The notes beneath the pieces are model-generated. The model ran no database searches, had not been told where the DNA came from, and worked only from the letters and a program-made list of their open reading frames with translations. A stretch of 64,000 nucleotides of DNA from Papio anubis (taxonomy: Eukaryota > Chordata > Mammalia > Primates > Cercopithecidae). The stretch's first letter is position 1. Each line of letters starts with the position of its first letter. The position numbers were made by a program, and so were the translations under genes. The stretch lies in the NCBI RefSeq assembly GCF_008728515.1, contig NC_044978.1:8934452-8998451 (forward strand), given 5' to 3'. Below are positions 24,573 through 36,110 of this stretch, one piece after another.

Positions 24573-24684
24573 TAGCACAACTTCCCTTAAGTATTACAAT
24601 AAAAAGTTTCTTTGCTTATGAACTATTATAGCACAACCTCCCTTAAGTATTACAATAAAAAGTTTCTTTGCTTATGAACTATTA
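24573..24684. repeat. 56-bp direct tandem duplication
   Basis: A 56-base unit beginning 'tagcacaacttccc' (24573-24628) is repeated immediately at 24629-24684 with one visible difference (cttccc versus ctcccc context: 'acttccc' to 'acctccc'). The near-identity points to a recent duplication. It lies just upstream of an old L1 3' end. Confidence 0.95.
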
Positions 24685-24694
24685 TAATGAAAAC

Positions 24695-25045
24695 TTGATG
24701 CAGAAGCACAGAGCAGAACAATAGTTACCAGAGGCTGGGGGAGTTGGGAAAGTGAAAGTGAAGAGTTGCTGATCAAAGGGGACAAAATTTCCAACAGACA
24801 GGAGGAATAGATTTTGGAATCAATTTTGAGATTCACTGCACACCAGGGTGATTGCAGTCAATAATAGTGTATTGTATATTTCAAAATAAGAGTAAATTTC
24901 AAATGTCTCACCATAAAAATAAATAGGTGAGTTGATGGATATGTTGGATACCTTAATTCGCTTGATTTAATCATAGCATATTATACACATCATCACTTTG
25001 TACCCCAGAAATGTATACAACTATGATTTTTCAATTAGAAAAAGA
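24695..25045 (+). mobile_element. old L1 3' UTR fragment
   Basis: 'atagttaccagaggctggg', 'gggtgattgcagtcaataat', 'agtgtattgtatatttcaaa', 'tggatatgttggatacctta' and 'gtaccccagaaatgtataca' match the 3' UTR of old L1M-type elements. It is severely 5'-truncated and lacks any ORF2 coding block. Confidence 0.75.
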
Positions 25046-25121
25046 ATTTGACTTTGTAAAATTGTCTCAAAATGTTGCCTTAGCCAATATCTAAAGTCAG
25101 TTAGAATAAAAGTGCCACTAT

Positions 25122-25218
25122 CATCTATGAAATAGCCTAAAATGAAAAAAAAAAGCCGACTTACCATCTATGAAATAGTCTAAAAATTAAAAAAACAAAA
25201 CAAAACAAAACTGACTTA
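25122..25218. repeat. imperfect direct duplication of a 42-54 bp unit
   Basis: 'catctatgaaatagcctaaaa ... ccgactta' (25122-25163) is followed by 'catctatgaaatagtctaaaa ... ctgactta' (25165-25218). The second copy has an expanded (CAAAA)n tract. The two copies share both ends, so slippage in the A-rich middle explains the length difference. Confidence 0.85.
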
Positions 25219-25512
25219 GAATTGCCTAACTCATCAAGATAGATACATTTATGGAAATAACTAATTTTATTCTATGGTTAGGCAAAGGGACTTAAATTTC
25301 TGGGGCTTTATTACTTGATTAAACTAAAGTATTGTTTTTTCCAGATTCCTGACACAAGTGGCTAAATTAACTAAAACTATTTTAATTACAGTTACTTTAT
25401 TTTTTATATTTAGAAATTCCATGTGATTTTTTTCAATTCAGCTTGGTATTTTTACTATGTTTTCAATGGCTTTTTACTTTTACATTGTATTACTTTTTAT
25501 TTTTATATACTA

Positions 25513-25806
25513 TTTTTTTTTTGAAACAGAGTTTTGCTCTTGTTGCCCATGCTGGAGTGCAGTGGTGGGATCTCAGCTCACTGCAACCTCCGCCTCCCAG
25601 GTTCAAGGGATTCTCCTGCCTTAGCCTCCTGAGTAGGTGGGATTATAGAGGCCCACGACCATGCCTGGCTAATTTTTTGTATTTTTAGTAGAGATGGGGT
25701 TTCACCATGTTGGTCAGGCTGGTCTCGAACTCCTAACCTCAAGTGATCTGCCTGTCTCGGCCTCCCAAAGTGCTTGGATTACAGGCATGAGTCACCGCGC
25801 CTGGCC
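25513..25806 (-). mobile_element. AluS, minus orientation, with target-site duplication
   Basis: The plus strand reads 'gaaacagagttttgctcttg', 'ctcactgcaacctccgcctc', 'agtagagatggggtttcacc', 'cctcccaaagtgcttggatt' and ends 'ccgcgcctggcc', a complete inverted Alu. The 9-mer 'tatatacta' occurs at 25504-25512 and 25807-25815. It is inserted close to an inverted L1 relic. Confidence 0.95.
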
Positions 25807-25929
25807 TATATACTACCTTTTATGTGAAGGAATATATATAATGAATGTATGCTTCAAAGAGAAATACATGAACAAAAAATCCATGTTCCCATCCAGGCAT
25901 CTTAACAGAAAATTATCAATATTTTGAAG

Positions 25930-26690
25930 CCTTATGACTGTCCCTCCCTAGCCGTCATTCTTTTTTCTCCACTAGAGGTAACTGCTCTGAATTTTGTGTA
26001 CATCATTCTCTTGCTTGCCTTCATTGTTTTAATATATGTGGATTTATCTCTGATTAATATTTTAATTCGCATTTTTGTATTTTACATAAAAGAAATAGTG
26101 TATGCATTTATTTTGAACTTACTTTTACCCAACATTGTTTTTGAGATTGAGCGGTAGGTCATTCATCATTCCTGGTACATAGTGCATTACTACATAAATA
26201 TTGACAAATTTTTCAATTTTGTCAACATTTGTATTATTTCTTTTTTTAATTACATATTATGACCTCTCTGAACATTTCTGTACACATCTTTCATATGTGT
26301 ATATCTGGAGAGCTAGGTCACAGGATAAACATATCTGTAACTTTCCCAATAATGCCAGAATAAATGCCTGCTGTTCTGTATTCTTGTTAAAAAAAAAAAA
26401 AAAATCCCTTTTTCTTTATAGCCAACATCATTGGTATAAAATGTGGTGATTTTAACTTGATTACCCTGATGGCTAATGAGGATGAATACCTTTTCCTAAG
26501 CATATTGGCCACTTGAGGCTTAGTGAAATTCCTGTCTGTATGTTTTGCTATTTTCTTGTCTTCTCATTGATATTTTAGAAATATATATGGAATACTAATT
26601 TAGGTTATAGGTCTGACAGACCTCCTTTCATTTTAGCTTATTTTTAACACTCTGGTGTTTTGGAATAATGTTTTAAATGCATTGTTCATT
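25930..26690 (-). mobile_element. old L1 ORF2 3' region/3' UTR, minus orientation
   Basis: On the plus strand it reads as the reverse complement of the end of L1 ORF2: 'gaggtaactgctctgaattt', 'acatcattctcttgcttgcc', 'caacattgtttttgagattg', 'cataaatattgacaaat', 'gtcacaggataaacatatct', 'ttaacttgattaccctgatg', 'gctaatgaggatgaatacct'. In the coding direction this covers the region after the reverse transcriptase through the C terminus. It is broken by many stops and by an A run at 26389-26403. Confidence 0.72.
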
Positions 26691-26695
26691 TATTT

Positions 26696-26833
26696 ACCTA
26701 GAGACAGGATCTTGCTATTTTGCCCAGGTGTAACTCCAACTTCTCTAACTCAATCCATCCTCCCACCTCAGTCTCCCGAGTAGCTGGGATGACAGGCATG
26801 CACCATGCCATCCCGTGTAGCTTGGGATAATTT
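26696..26833 (-). mobile_element. Alu left-monomer relic (AluJ/FLAM-like), minus
   Basis: 'agagacaggatcttgctatt', 'cctcccacctcagtctcccg' and 'agtagctgggatgacaggca' followed by a T run are the inverted left Alu arm. About 25-30 bases including the usual 'ggctggagtgcagtgg' block are missing. Whether it is a free monomer or a deleted AluJ is undecided. Confidence 0.78.
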
Positions 26834-27825
26834 TTTTTTTTTTTAATTATAACTTGCCCTTTTCTCCTGTATTTAATTTCAATTTCTTTAATTATTAGGA
26901 CACATATTTTGTACTTCACACAAATAAATCTATTATTGGGGGATTCTAAGGATAATTTTGGTTGGTTGGTTGGCTGTTTCTGCTGGATCTTAAATGTGGT
27001 GACTAGCTTTATTTTGTACTTTTTAATCTCATATTTGGGGCCCATCTTTACTGTAGATACCTAGTACAAGTGAAATCGAGTGCACGGGCCTCCAGCAGCA
27101 TTTGCATCTGCTTCTTCCAGCACTTCTAACCTGGGACCACTGAAATTCATTTCTCAGCTTAGGCTTTCCTGGACATTGACATGAGAAATTCAAACTGTAA
27201 ACCCATTTGAAGACAGTGAGTGTTCAGGAATTATTTTGTGCAAAATGGAAGAGGCATTTTTTTCCCCCTAATTAGAGTCCAGGCAGACACATTTTCTTTG
27301 CCATTTCCTTTCTCAGACCGGCAGGTTATTTTCGAATAGTCTTTTGAGAGTATATATTTCAAGGGTCACAGCTGTACATTTGGAATTCTCAGTGCCTCCT
27401 CTATAGCTGGAAATGCTCCAAAGCTTGTATGTTTTCCCTACATAGTCCTTAAAACTATGTCTCCCAGTTAAGGATTCTGGCATATGCCCCTCAGGGCAGC
27501 CATAGTTCAGCATTTTCTCACTTCTGCTTTTTGGCTTCCTTGGCGCTTGGGGGTCTGGGAATTTCCTTTTCTTGAAACTCAGCAATGCCATTAAAACAAT
27601 TTTGTTACAGTCTATCCAACACTTCTGTGGTTTTGTAGAAGGAGATTTCTTCATCTTTTTTTGTTTCTAGAAGCAGCAGTCTCTTAATGTTTTACTTATT
27701 TCTTCCTTTGCCTAACAAGAGTAATCTCAGATCAAATAAGTGATGTTAATGCTAAAAATAAACAAAGCAAGGAAAGGACAGATGAAAGGAATTTACAGAT
27801 AGGAATAAGGGATTACAAGTTTTGT
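26834..27825. other. unassigned DNA with a 113-codon minus-strand frame
   Basis: The minus-strand frame 27313-27654 gives 113 residues, rich in Lys/Pro/Ser, with no recognised domain. No splice or promoter context supports a gene. A TTGG repeat ('ttggttggttggttggc') lies near 26958. Confidence 0.4.
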
Positions 27826-27965
27826 TTTTCTCCACAGATGGGGTCTCACTGTCTTGCCCTGGCTGAAGTACACAGGTGTGATCATAGCTCACTGAAGCTT
27901 TACACTCATGAGCTCAAGAGATCCTCCCACCTCAGCCTCACATGTAGCTGAGATTACAGGTGTGA
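27826..27965 (-). mobile_element. Alu left-monomer relic (FLAM/AluJ-like), minus
   Basis: 'gatggggtctcactgtcttg', 'ggtgtgatcatagctcactg', 'caagagatcctcccacctca' and 'tgtagctgagattacaggtg' are the inverted left arm of an old Alu. There is no right arm. This is the second isolated left monomer within 1.2 kb, in the same orientation as the one at 26696. Confidence 0.8.
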
Positions 27966-29189
27966 ATGTAATTTTAAGCCCAAGAGGTGGCTAAGACAGG
28001 TGCTGAGGTTATCATGTACCCTGGAAAGTGTCCATAAACATGAAAACACTTGGAACTCAGTCCTTTGGAGGCACCAATCTTCTCAAGGGAGTGTGAAAGG
28101 GATATTTACTCCCCCTAGAATCTTCCTTCTTAGCCCTATAATGCACACTTAATCTCTGAACGGATTTCCATTTGAGCTGTCCTTTCCTTCCATTTCTGAA
28201 TTGTAGAGGTGTTACTCAGGCTATGAGTCTTTTCACTATTAGTGACATTAGTCCAGACATTTCCACCAGGCACCTGCGAAGAGACTAATACAGGGACATT
28301 TTCTATCCTCCACTTCCACCACCCTAGGGCCATCTGGCTGTCCATGAAAAGAACTGTGTGAGAAAAGTGGAAGAGTAGAGGACTGGTTAGTTTGACAAGG
28401 AGCTGCCTACACTGTGCACACCTACAGAAGGCATCCCCCAGCTCCCTGAAGCATGTGCACTGTGTCCAGATGCTGCTACTCAGCTTCCTTGGCTGTCCCA
28501 GGCTGATCCATGCCCCAGATTTCACAGCCAGAGCTTTCTGACCAAAATGGACTTCTGGTCAGAAGCCAGTGTTCCTTTGCTGTAGTTAGCATAACATAGA
28601 GAAAACCAGGATAAACTGCTCTCCCTTGAGACAGCAGTAAATTTTCAGGAATCCCTACACACATGGTAGGGTGAAATAGTCAAGTTGTATTTGAAGGAGG
28701 AGAGTCTTGGTGTGACCGGCATGCAAATTCTCAAGTACACTGTACTCTGTATAGTAATGAGCCACAGTATTCACCCCCACAACAATGCAGGAGAGGTAGT
28801 TGGTTGCACATAAACATGCTTATATATCCATCTTTATAATCTTTACATGTTAACATCAATTTGTTACTATCCATATAAAAAGGTTTCATTGTGGATAAGC
28901 CCTACCTATATTTAATCCCAGACTGCTACATTCTGACACCTACTGCTTCCAAGTAGGCTTATTTAATGCAGTCTACAATAAAGAAATGTATTGCAATAGT
29001 AACATAAACACATATCATCAGTATGGTAAGTCAGCCGCCCCCCCAAAATGTCCGGCAATGCATTGCAAATGTGATTGATGATTACAGTATCTATTTGTAA
29101 AGACATTATATACATATATAACATGAGCAAATATGATTATATAATGGATACTATGGTCTACCTTCCATCAAATCCCTTTTTCATTCTTC
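27966..29189. other. unassigned DNA with the longest unexplained open frame in the window
   Basis: On the minus strand, an open frame at 28136-28525 gives 129 residues, overlapping a 62-codon frame at 28476-28664 in another phase. The translation has several Trp and Cys residues and no domain that I recognise. It does not look like Alu, L1 ORF1/ORF2 or L2. It may be a chance frame in a locally GC-richer segment or the degraded interior of an unrecognised repeat or retrotransposed cDNA. Confidence 0.35.
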
Positions 29190-29710
29190 CAAACAGAACC
29201 TCAGATATTTCTTTCCCCACAGAGCCAAATGCATCTGAGTGAACTAACTTGAGCTCCTACCCCAGTGCAGTTCCTGATTTTTCTAAGGTTAATATAATGC
29301 CTCTAGCCAACTCACTTGTGTAAGAATGGCATGTGATGGAATTTTGGCCAGTGGTATAGCAAGGGTTGTCTTCCGGGGTAAGGCTCTAGGAGTATTTTCT
29401 TTCCCTCCAGGAGAGATAAACAAGAAGATATGTTTTTTCTTCTTCCTAAGTGATCAAGTGTTTGGAATTGACATTCGTATCTACTCCCACCATCTTGATA
29501 CTAGATTGAATTAAACCCAGAGGGTATGTGTGTGGTGGGGGGTGCAGGGCGAAAGGAGGAAGCAACATAGCATCCCTGGGTGGATGAATAAGAGCGCTCT
29601 AAAGCTCTCCCTTTAGGTTTCCTGTTAAGTATGAGATAAATCCGCTGTTGCTTGAGTCAGTTGGAATCCGAGTTTCTGTAACTTGCAGCCACAGCAAGTT
29701 AACAGATAAA
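29190..29710 (+). mobile_element. possible old LTR-like repeat
   Basis: 'gaatggcatgtgatggaatt', 'ataagagcgctctaaagctc' and the closing 'gtttctgtaacttgcagcca' resemble the general plan of old MaLR/ERVL LTRs, which end near 'gtttctgttacttgcagcc'. I cannot name the family, and the 5' boundary is a guess. Confidence 0.35.
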
Positions 29711-31534
29711 CCAAGAATCAAAATTGACTCAGTACAAGCCCTTGGACTGCAAATTTGAATATCAGATAGGCTATCATAAAATTTACATCTATCATCCTAA
29801 AAGATCCATTGCAGCATGATTAATAGAGCTGGAAATGTACATGACAGAACTTGAAAGAAAAATATCAGATTTTTTTTTCCCCCCAGAGAAGATGACCTTA
29901 GCTGCCACTGTTAACTATACTGTAAAGAATGGATTGCCAGGCTCTTATTCTCTACAGAAATATAGATTTGGTTGTTTTCATCTTGTAATGAGATAATTGA
30001 ACTCTAGTTTTCACTCATGTATTCAGCAATAAAATGAATTAGATCTATCCAGAATTCTGTGCAAATACACACTAACAGGCCCCACTGCCTGCCTCTCACC
30101 AAGCCAGTCTAATTTAGGTATTCTTTAAGGTTATTATCTTTCAGAGATCCATCCTCGATTTCTTCCTACTAACCAGACATTTTCAAATTTAATATTATGA
30201 TACACAAATGGTCAAAGTCCTGTCCCTCATGACATTTGGATCACGTGCTGCCCAAATGACAATTCTGTGCTCTGAACTGGAACCAAGGCTATTTGGGAAC
30301 ATTCCTGAAATCGCAGGGTGATTACAACTAATAATGATCAACTGAGTCAGCCTTTCTTCTCTGGAATGTGTTTTCTTCTCATTTATTAAGGGTGTTTTTC
30401 TCCACCACTAAAGCACTATTATATAACAAATTACTCAGAATGTGGCATCCCAATATATGCCTTTACACAAAGGATCAAAAAACGCACTATCTGGTCCTGT
30501 TGAACACACTGCTTAAAAAAAAAAAAATCCTACATACATGCTGTGGTTTATGAGTGTGACCCTTTCCAGACATGCTCTGAAGTTCGCTCTATTGTCTTTA
30601 CGTCCTCAATCTTGTCTCTGCTTATAGTTCTGGCAGCCAGTAATGAAGGAGGAAGGTCAGCTCTACAGTAACTCTGCACTTGCTGATCTCTAACATTTTC
30701 AAGAATGACAGATTCACTTCCCATTTGCTGTACCTATGGAGACTATTTTAAAAGAACCGGAAGATTTATGCAGCTCCACAAACAACATAGCATAACTTTA
30801 AAAAACAAATGACACCTGTCTAACAGTTCACGATGTCAGATGATTAATGTCACACTTTTTGCAAACAAGGGACTGATTCATCCTTTTCCATCTTCCTGAA
30901 GGCTCTTGGGCAAAGGCAGGGTAGAACTTTCATCTGTTCTGTGTCTCATAAGTAAGCATGCTTATTATGATGGGATCCAACATACATGCGGACCTGTCCG
31001 CTGGGCATTAACCTCAAGCACTGCAGCCTGACCAAGTACAAATGCCAAGGAACAAAGCTATGAGTGAGGCAGAGAAGGCGCTCCAGAGAGGCCTCGGCAC
31101 AGGTGGCTGGGGCTTCTTGGCAAAGCTTTCATTTTCATCTCTTCCAACCACGAAATAATAAGTCAAATATAAATCAACAAATAGCCATGTATGATTTTTA
31201 CTACTGGACTTGACCTTGGCTAATTTAGAAACAAACCATCCCAATTTGGCGGGGGTTGGGGGGGAACATGACGGAGCATGTCATAGGTACATCTTTGATC
31301 ATAACACTGAAAATACTTGCTCCCTGACCACCTTATTTTTAAGACATTCTATAAATATTACATTAAAATTGTATATTTTATTGAAAGGGAATTCAATGAA
31401 TAATGAAATAATGTACTTTAACCAAAGTACATTAGATGTTTTACAAGACTAGTATTATAAAATCAAATAGTATACATATATTTTTAAATGTAACTTGTGT
31501 TATTAGGTCCATAGTCTTTCAGGTAGGATAATTA
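29711..31534. other. 1.8 kb unassigned non-coding DNA
   Basis: No gene or clear repeat is recognised. Short frames (30368-30553 plus, 31014-31244 minus, 31210-31452 plus) lack domains. A G-rich patch near 31248-31265 is too short to interpret. Confidence 0.45.
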
Positions 31535-31755
31535 GTAATAAGAACACAGGCTCTGAAGCCTCTATCTGGGTTTCAGTTCTGGGTCTGCCAATTTCCGTCA
31601 GGATCAACCTAGAAAAGTTACATAATGAACTGTGCCTTTAAGCTCCTTACTCCCTATTAAAGATAATATTGTATACTGAAGAGTATTTTTTGAAGATGAA
31701 AAGTTAATATTTGCCACACAATAGGACATATTCAACATAAACTATCAACTGTTAC
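31535..31755 (+). mobile_element. probable MIR SINE
   Basis: 'aacacaggctctgaagcctc', 'ctgggtttcagttctgggtc', 'gaaaagttacataatgaact' and 'tatttgccacacaatagg' follow the MIR order ('ctttggagtcagac ... gggttcaaatcctggctc ... gcaagttacttaac ... cctggcacatagtagg'). Very diverged. Confidence 0.55.
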
Positions 31756-31967
31756 TCTTCTAAAATGTAAGCTCTCAGGATTTAAAATATGAGAATTTTA
31801 AGACTGTGCAAAAGATGAGATCTAGAAACTTGCTTTCGAACAACATGCAAAAGTCATCAATAATTTTTGTAGGGAAGAAAATAAATTTTACATAGGAAAC
31901 CTATCACATCAGTTGAAATGCTTTATACATTTAATAAAAATTTTAAAAACATTGAAAGCCTCTGTTA

Positions 31968-32590
31968 GAGTCATTCATTTAACAATATTTCTTATATGCA
32001 AACTATTTGTCAGGCACAGGTGGATTCCAAGAATACCAGGATGATAAAAATGAATACAGTCCCTGACCTCATGCAGTATCTATTCTAGTGGAGAAAACAG
32101 ACAGGAAACAATTTTGGAGCGTGACCTGCACGTGATGAACTTCAAACTGCACTGTGAGAGGTTACATTGTTTATGCAGGGAAGGCTATTCTAAATAGGAT
32201 TCTCAGGGAATGCCCGTCTGAAAATCAAGACCTTCACAATGAACGTCAGCTAGTCTTACAAAAATGCAAAGGTAGAGTGAAGAATTCATATCCACTGTTT
32301 ATCAGACACTGTGGAGGGCACAGAGGATATTCCGTGGCAAGCTTGGAGATGGTTTCTGCCCTCTTGGAGCTTATATGGAGAAGGAAGAAAAGAAACTTTA
32401 CATTTTGTTTGGAAGGAATCAGTATGATACCAAGATTTCTGATTTGACAAACTACTTCCCAGATGGTCATGTTCCTTACAAGAGAGGGCAAAGAATCAAA
32501 GCAAGTTAGGTTTGAAATGTCCAAGAGATACCCAGTAAAGCAGTCAAGTGGACAAATGTAGAAATAGTCAACTCAGTGTAGAGTTTATTA
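31968..32590 (-). mobile_element. L2 LINE, minus orientation
   Basis: On the plus strand, 'cattcatttaacaatatttc', 'tttgtcaggcacaggtggat', 'agtccctgacctcatgcagt', 'attctagtggagaaaacaga', 'ttctcagggaatgcccgtct' and later 'tttgaaatgtccaagagata' match the reverse complement of the L2 3' end. A second block around 32285-32380 repeats the 'cactgtggagggcacag ... ctcttggagcttatatgg' theme, so this may be two L2 fragments or an internal duplication. An open frame here (32154-32447) is L2-derived noise. Confidence 0.65.
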
Positions 32591-32670
32591 ATTTTTTTCC
32601 CCAAGAACTTTTCAAAGCAATTGAAATGACTAAGATTATCCAGAGAGAGAGAATGAAGATACTGACAAGA

Positions 32671-32979
32671 GCCAGGCACGGTGGCTCACACCTGTAATCC
32701 CAGCACTTTGGGAGGCTGGGGCAGGTGGATCATTTGAGGTCAGGAGTTCAAGACCAGCCTGGCCAATATGGTGAAACCCTGTCTCCACTAAAATCACAAA
32801 AATTAGCCAGGCATGGTGGCAGGCACCTGTAATCCCAGCTACTTGGGAAGCTGAGGCAGGAAAATTGCTTGAATGTGGGATGCAGAGGTTGCAGTGAGTC
32901 AAGATCACGCCACTGCACTCCAGCCTGGGTAACAAAGCAAGACTCCGTCTCAAAAAAAACCCAAAAAAACAAAAAACAA
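32671..32979 (+). mobile_element. AluS
   Basis: A full-length Alu dimer: 'gccaggcacggtggctcaca', 'gaggtcaggagttcaagacc', 'agcctggccaatatggtgaa', 'gactccgtctc' and an A-rich tail 32951-32979 with 'aaaaaacaaaaaacaaag'. The pattern 'ttgaggtcaggagttcaaga' is AluS-like. A short repeat 'tgacaag' occurs just before the element and after the tail, possibly a decayed target-site duplication. Confidence 0.95.
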
Positions 32980-35729
32980 AGAAAAACACATAATGACAAG
33001 TAACTGAAATGAGAGTCCTAGTGATGGTAAGAACCAAAGTAAACTCCCCTCTCCACATCATTACTGAATACTCCAATGGGAAATTTAAAAGTTTTAGTAG
33101 AAAAGATATCAACATAAAAGTTTCTTGTTCGTGATCTTTATGTGACAGTAAGTTGTGTTTTGTTTTACTCTAGACATATAAAGAAAAATGTAGGGATACG
33201 TATTGGTTATTCATAAATTTATTTGAGCCATGGTTAAGACTTTCTAAAAATGTCTCAGTACAGATTTAAAAATGAATATTAGTTCAACATTGAAGGTTGA
33301 AAAAGAGGTTGATTTTTCATTACTGATATATATATAATGTATGATGGTAATGTGATAATAGTATTTCTTAATACCTTGCCTCTTAAAGAGTTCATATTTT
33401 ATATCCACATAACTCTATTATAAAAAGAGGAATAAAATGTACAGTATGAAATTAATGTTTCTATGGCATTCAAAAATGTTTAATATCCCCAAGGCTTCTG
33501 AAATATTATATGACATAAATTGCTTGATATGCTTATTTTGGAAACATTAACATAATGAAATACAATCAATAGAATCTAATAATTACAGCAAAACCACATA
33601 ATTCCCTTAAGTAAACATGTGCTGTACATGCTATACAAATTACTATCCTGTAAAATGCTTAATTGCATTCTATGTAAGGCAATTCATCAGAAAATAAGAC
33701 TATCTCATTTTACTCGAGAGCATTTCAGAATTTATCATGTAACAGCAATAGCAATAAAGATTCAAATTTCCAAATTCATTCAAGACCAAAGACTAGCACA
33801 AGGAATACGTAATGTATGATCATCTTCCAATTCATGTATAATCAAATAGCTTCTAAGGAAGAACTTTAAGTGATAGCAAGAAAGAGGTTTCAAACTGGTT
33901 TACAGTAAAAAAAAAAAAAAAACACCACCACCATCAAAAATACCAACATATGAAAATTACCATTGACTTTCATTTTAGTACGCTTAATTTGTGTTTATGT
34001 AAACACTTGTTAAATAAACTGTAATGGCTTTTTCATTTCTAAAATAAGTTTCCAAGTTAATACATGAGATTTTATTTGGTGATGAAACATTTAACATCAG
34101 TTTACATGTATCTGCTCCCAGATCATTAGTTGTCAGTTTTCCTCTAGTCTCATCTCTGTGGGTTATACCTGCAAGAACTAGGGGAGGAGGAGAACATTAC
34201 TAAAGGAACCCAGCCTTTCTTCCCTTTTCTCTACCTCCACCTGAAAAACACTTTTAAATAAAATTACGCTGTCATTATTAGATTGATTCCAAACTGAATG
34301 ATTAAAGTTTTATCTCATGAATAGACTCAATAGGGAATTATATTTTTCTCCTGTCTCCATTAATATCTATTTTATCAGTATCTTATAAGTTAATAAGATG
34401 TTTGGTGAATAGCAATCTCTATAGGTTTATTCTTCTAAGCACAGTAAAACTTAATTTAATCACAGCTTCAAAATATCATACAATAAAACTAATTTAATTA
34501 CACTTAGCAATGGCCACTAGACTCATTAAAATGTTAATGGAGCTTATAATTATTAAATTGCTTAATGATTGCTAATAAGAATAAGTGACAAAATAAAATT
34601 TAAGTACAAAACAAAAATGCCCTCAGGTAATTTTTCTCAGCTTCAATCCCATTTGACATTGTTACGTTAATATCCTAAGAAACATGGCAGAATGGAGACT
34701 CATGACAAAGGGCATAACATTGAACAACTTCAAAATAAATATCTTTGTGTCTAGAAAAGCCAATCAACTGCTCTGCAAAAAATTTTGCAAATTATTTCAC
34801 TACATTAATTGGTGATTAGAAACAGAAATATTAAGATAAACAATTCTGGCATTTTAATAACTACATTTTGCTCAGCAATTTGTAAATACACATCAGTTTA
34901 TCTTCATGGCAATAAAATGATTCTCAATCTATTGAGAATTCTACTTCCAATTGTCATTTTTGTTTAATTTTATGGTTTGCTGCAATAAACTCTTATATTT
35001 TCTTTCAGATAGTTACATGGGTTAAATTATTTTTGAGATAATTGGGCACGTTTCAGACTATTTTAAAACTTGGCTCAGAGGTTACTTCTTTGGAGGAAAG
35101 CTATTAAACTGTGTGGGCAAGAGGGAGATAAATACTAAATTAACCTTTGAAAATATAAAACTCTACCGAGTGGGGGGAAAAGTTAAAAATAAATAAATGT
35201 ATCATCTTTTGAAAAGGTTATTGGCTACTTGGTGTTCCCTTGTGTGTTAGTATCAGCTCCCTTGAAGAATGAAAAGCCATCAATCAGTCTAGGACTCATC
35301 CTTCCCTGTGAAAGACCCATAAACTGAAGTTCTGCCATGGTGTCATGCAAGGGGGCATAACGTTGAAAGATCTTCTAGTCCCCAAATCTCTCCTGAAACT
35401 TTGTGATGGTCTTGGAAATGTACGAAGCAGAGGGTTTTTTTTTTTTTTAAATGAGCCTGAGAAAACATTTAATTTTTTATAATTACAGTTGCAAGCCCAA
35501 AATGGTAAATGACGCTTCCTACAGCACAATGCTGTTGGCAGCGGGGCCCTATTTCATCCCTAAAGGCTCCTCACTCCCACACTTGTGCTGTTTCACATGG
35601 GCCAGCTGTGAGAGAAGGAATAAGGGCTCACACAGTGACCACATGCCTGGAACATATTCAAACATTGCTTCTGTTGGTGCCTGAGATGGACTCGATTTCT
35701 TTGGAATCATCTTTTTCATTTCTTCCTTG
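32980..35729. other. 2.7 kb AT-rich unassigned DNA
   Basis: No gene or repeat family recognised. A-runs at about 33907 and T-runs at 35435 are isolated. Frames are short and without domains. Confidence 0.5.
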
Positions 35730-36110
35730 GCTCAGTATTTTCCAGTCACATTTTCTTCCTTTCTGTAAACACCTAGGCTTTTATCTATGTCAAAGCTGTT
35801 GCACTTCTGTTTCTAATACTACCTTTCTCACATTTTCCTCAAATCTTATCATTCAAGTCTCAGTTCAAATGGTGCCTTTCAGAGATGCCTTCTCCTACCA
35901 TCCATGATGAAGCAGCCAACTCCCCTTACCCCAACCAATCCAGTACATTGCCCAACTATACCTTATGCATGGCATTTGCCACTATCTGAAGTTGTTTTAC
36001 ATATTTGCACACAAGTTTAATATCTGTCTCCTTCTATTAGGATGTGAGATCCTTGAGGGCAGGAACTTTGTGCTGCGGCAGTCTCAAGGCCAAGAGTGCT
36101 TAGTAAGAGA
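35730..36110 (+). mobile_element. L2 LINE 3' region
   Basis: 'caagtctcagttcaaatggt', 'cagagatgccttctcctacc', 'ggcatttgccactatctga', 'ctgtctccttctattaggat', 'gtgagatccttgagggcagg' and 'aactttgtgctg' match the L2 3' end in order ('aatgtcacctcctcagagagg ... gtaagctccatgagggcaggga'). A 132-codon frame starting upstream at 35509 translates this L2 in a non-native way and is not a gene. Confidence 0.78.

Noticed and set aside
32636..33115. 159-codon minus-strand frame
   Set aside because: It is the antisense translation of the AluS at 32671-32979 and its flanks; Alu antisense frames often stay open for this length.
35509..35907. 132-codon open frame as a possible gene
   Set aside because: Its second half overlaps an L2 element and it has no domain, promoter or splice context; it is most likely L2-derived.
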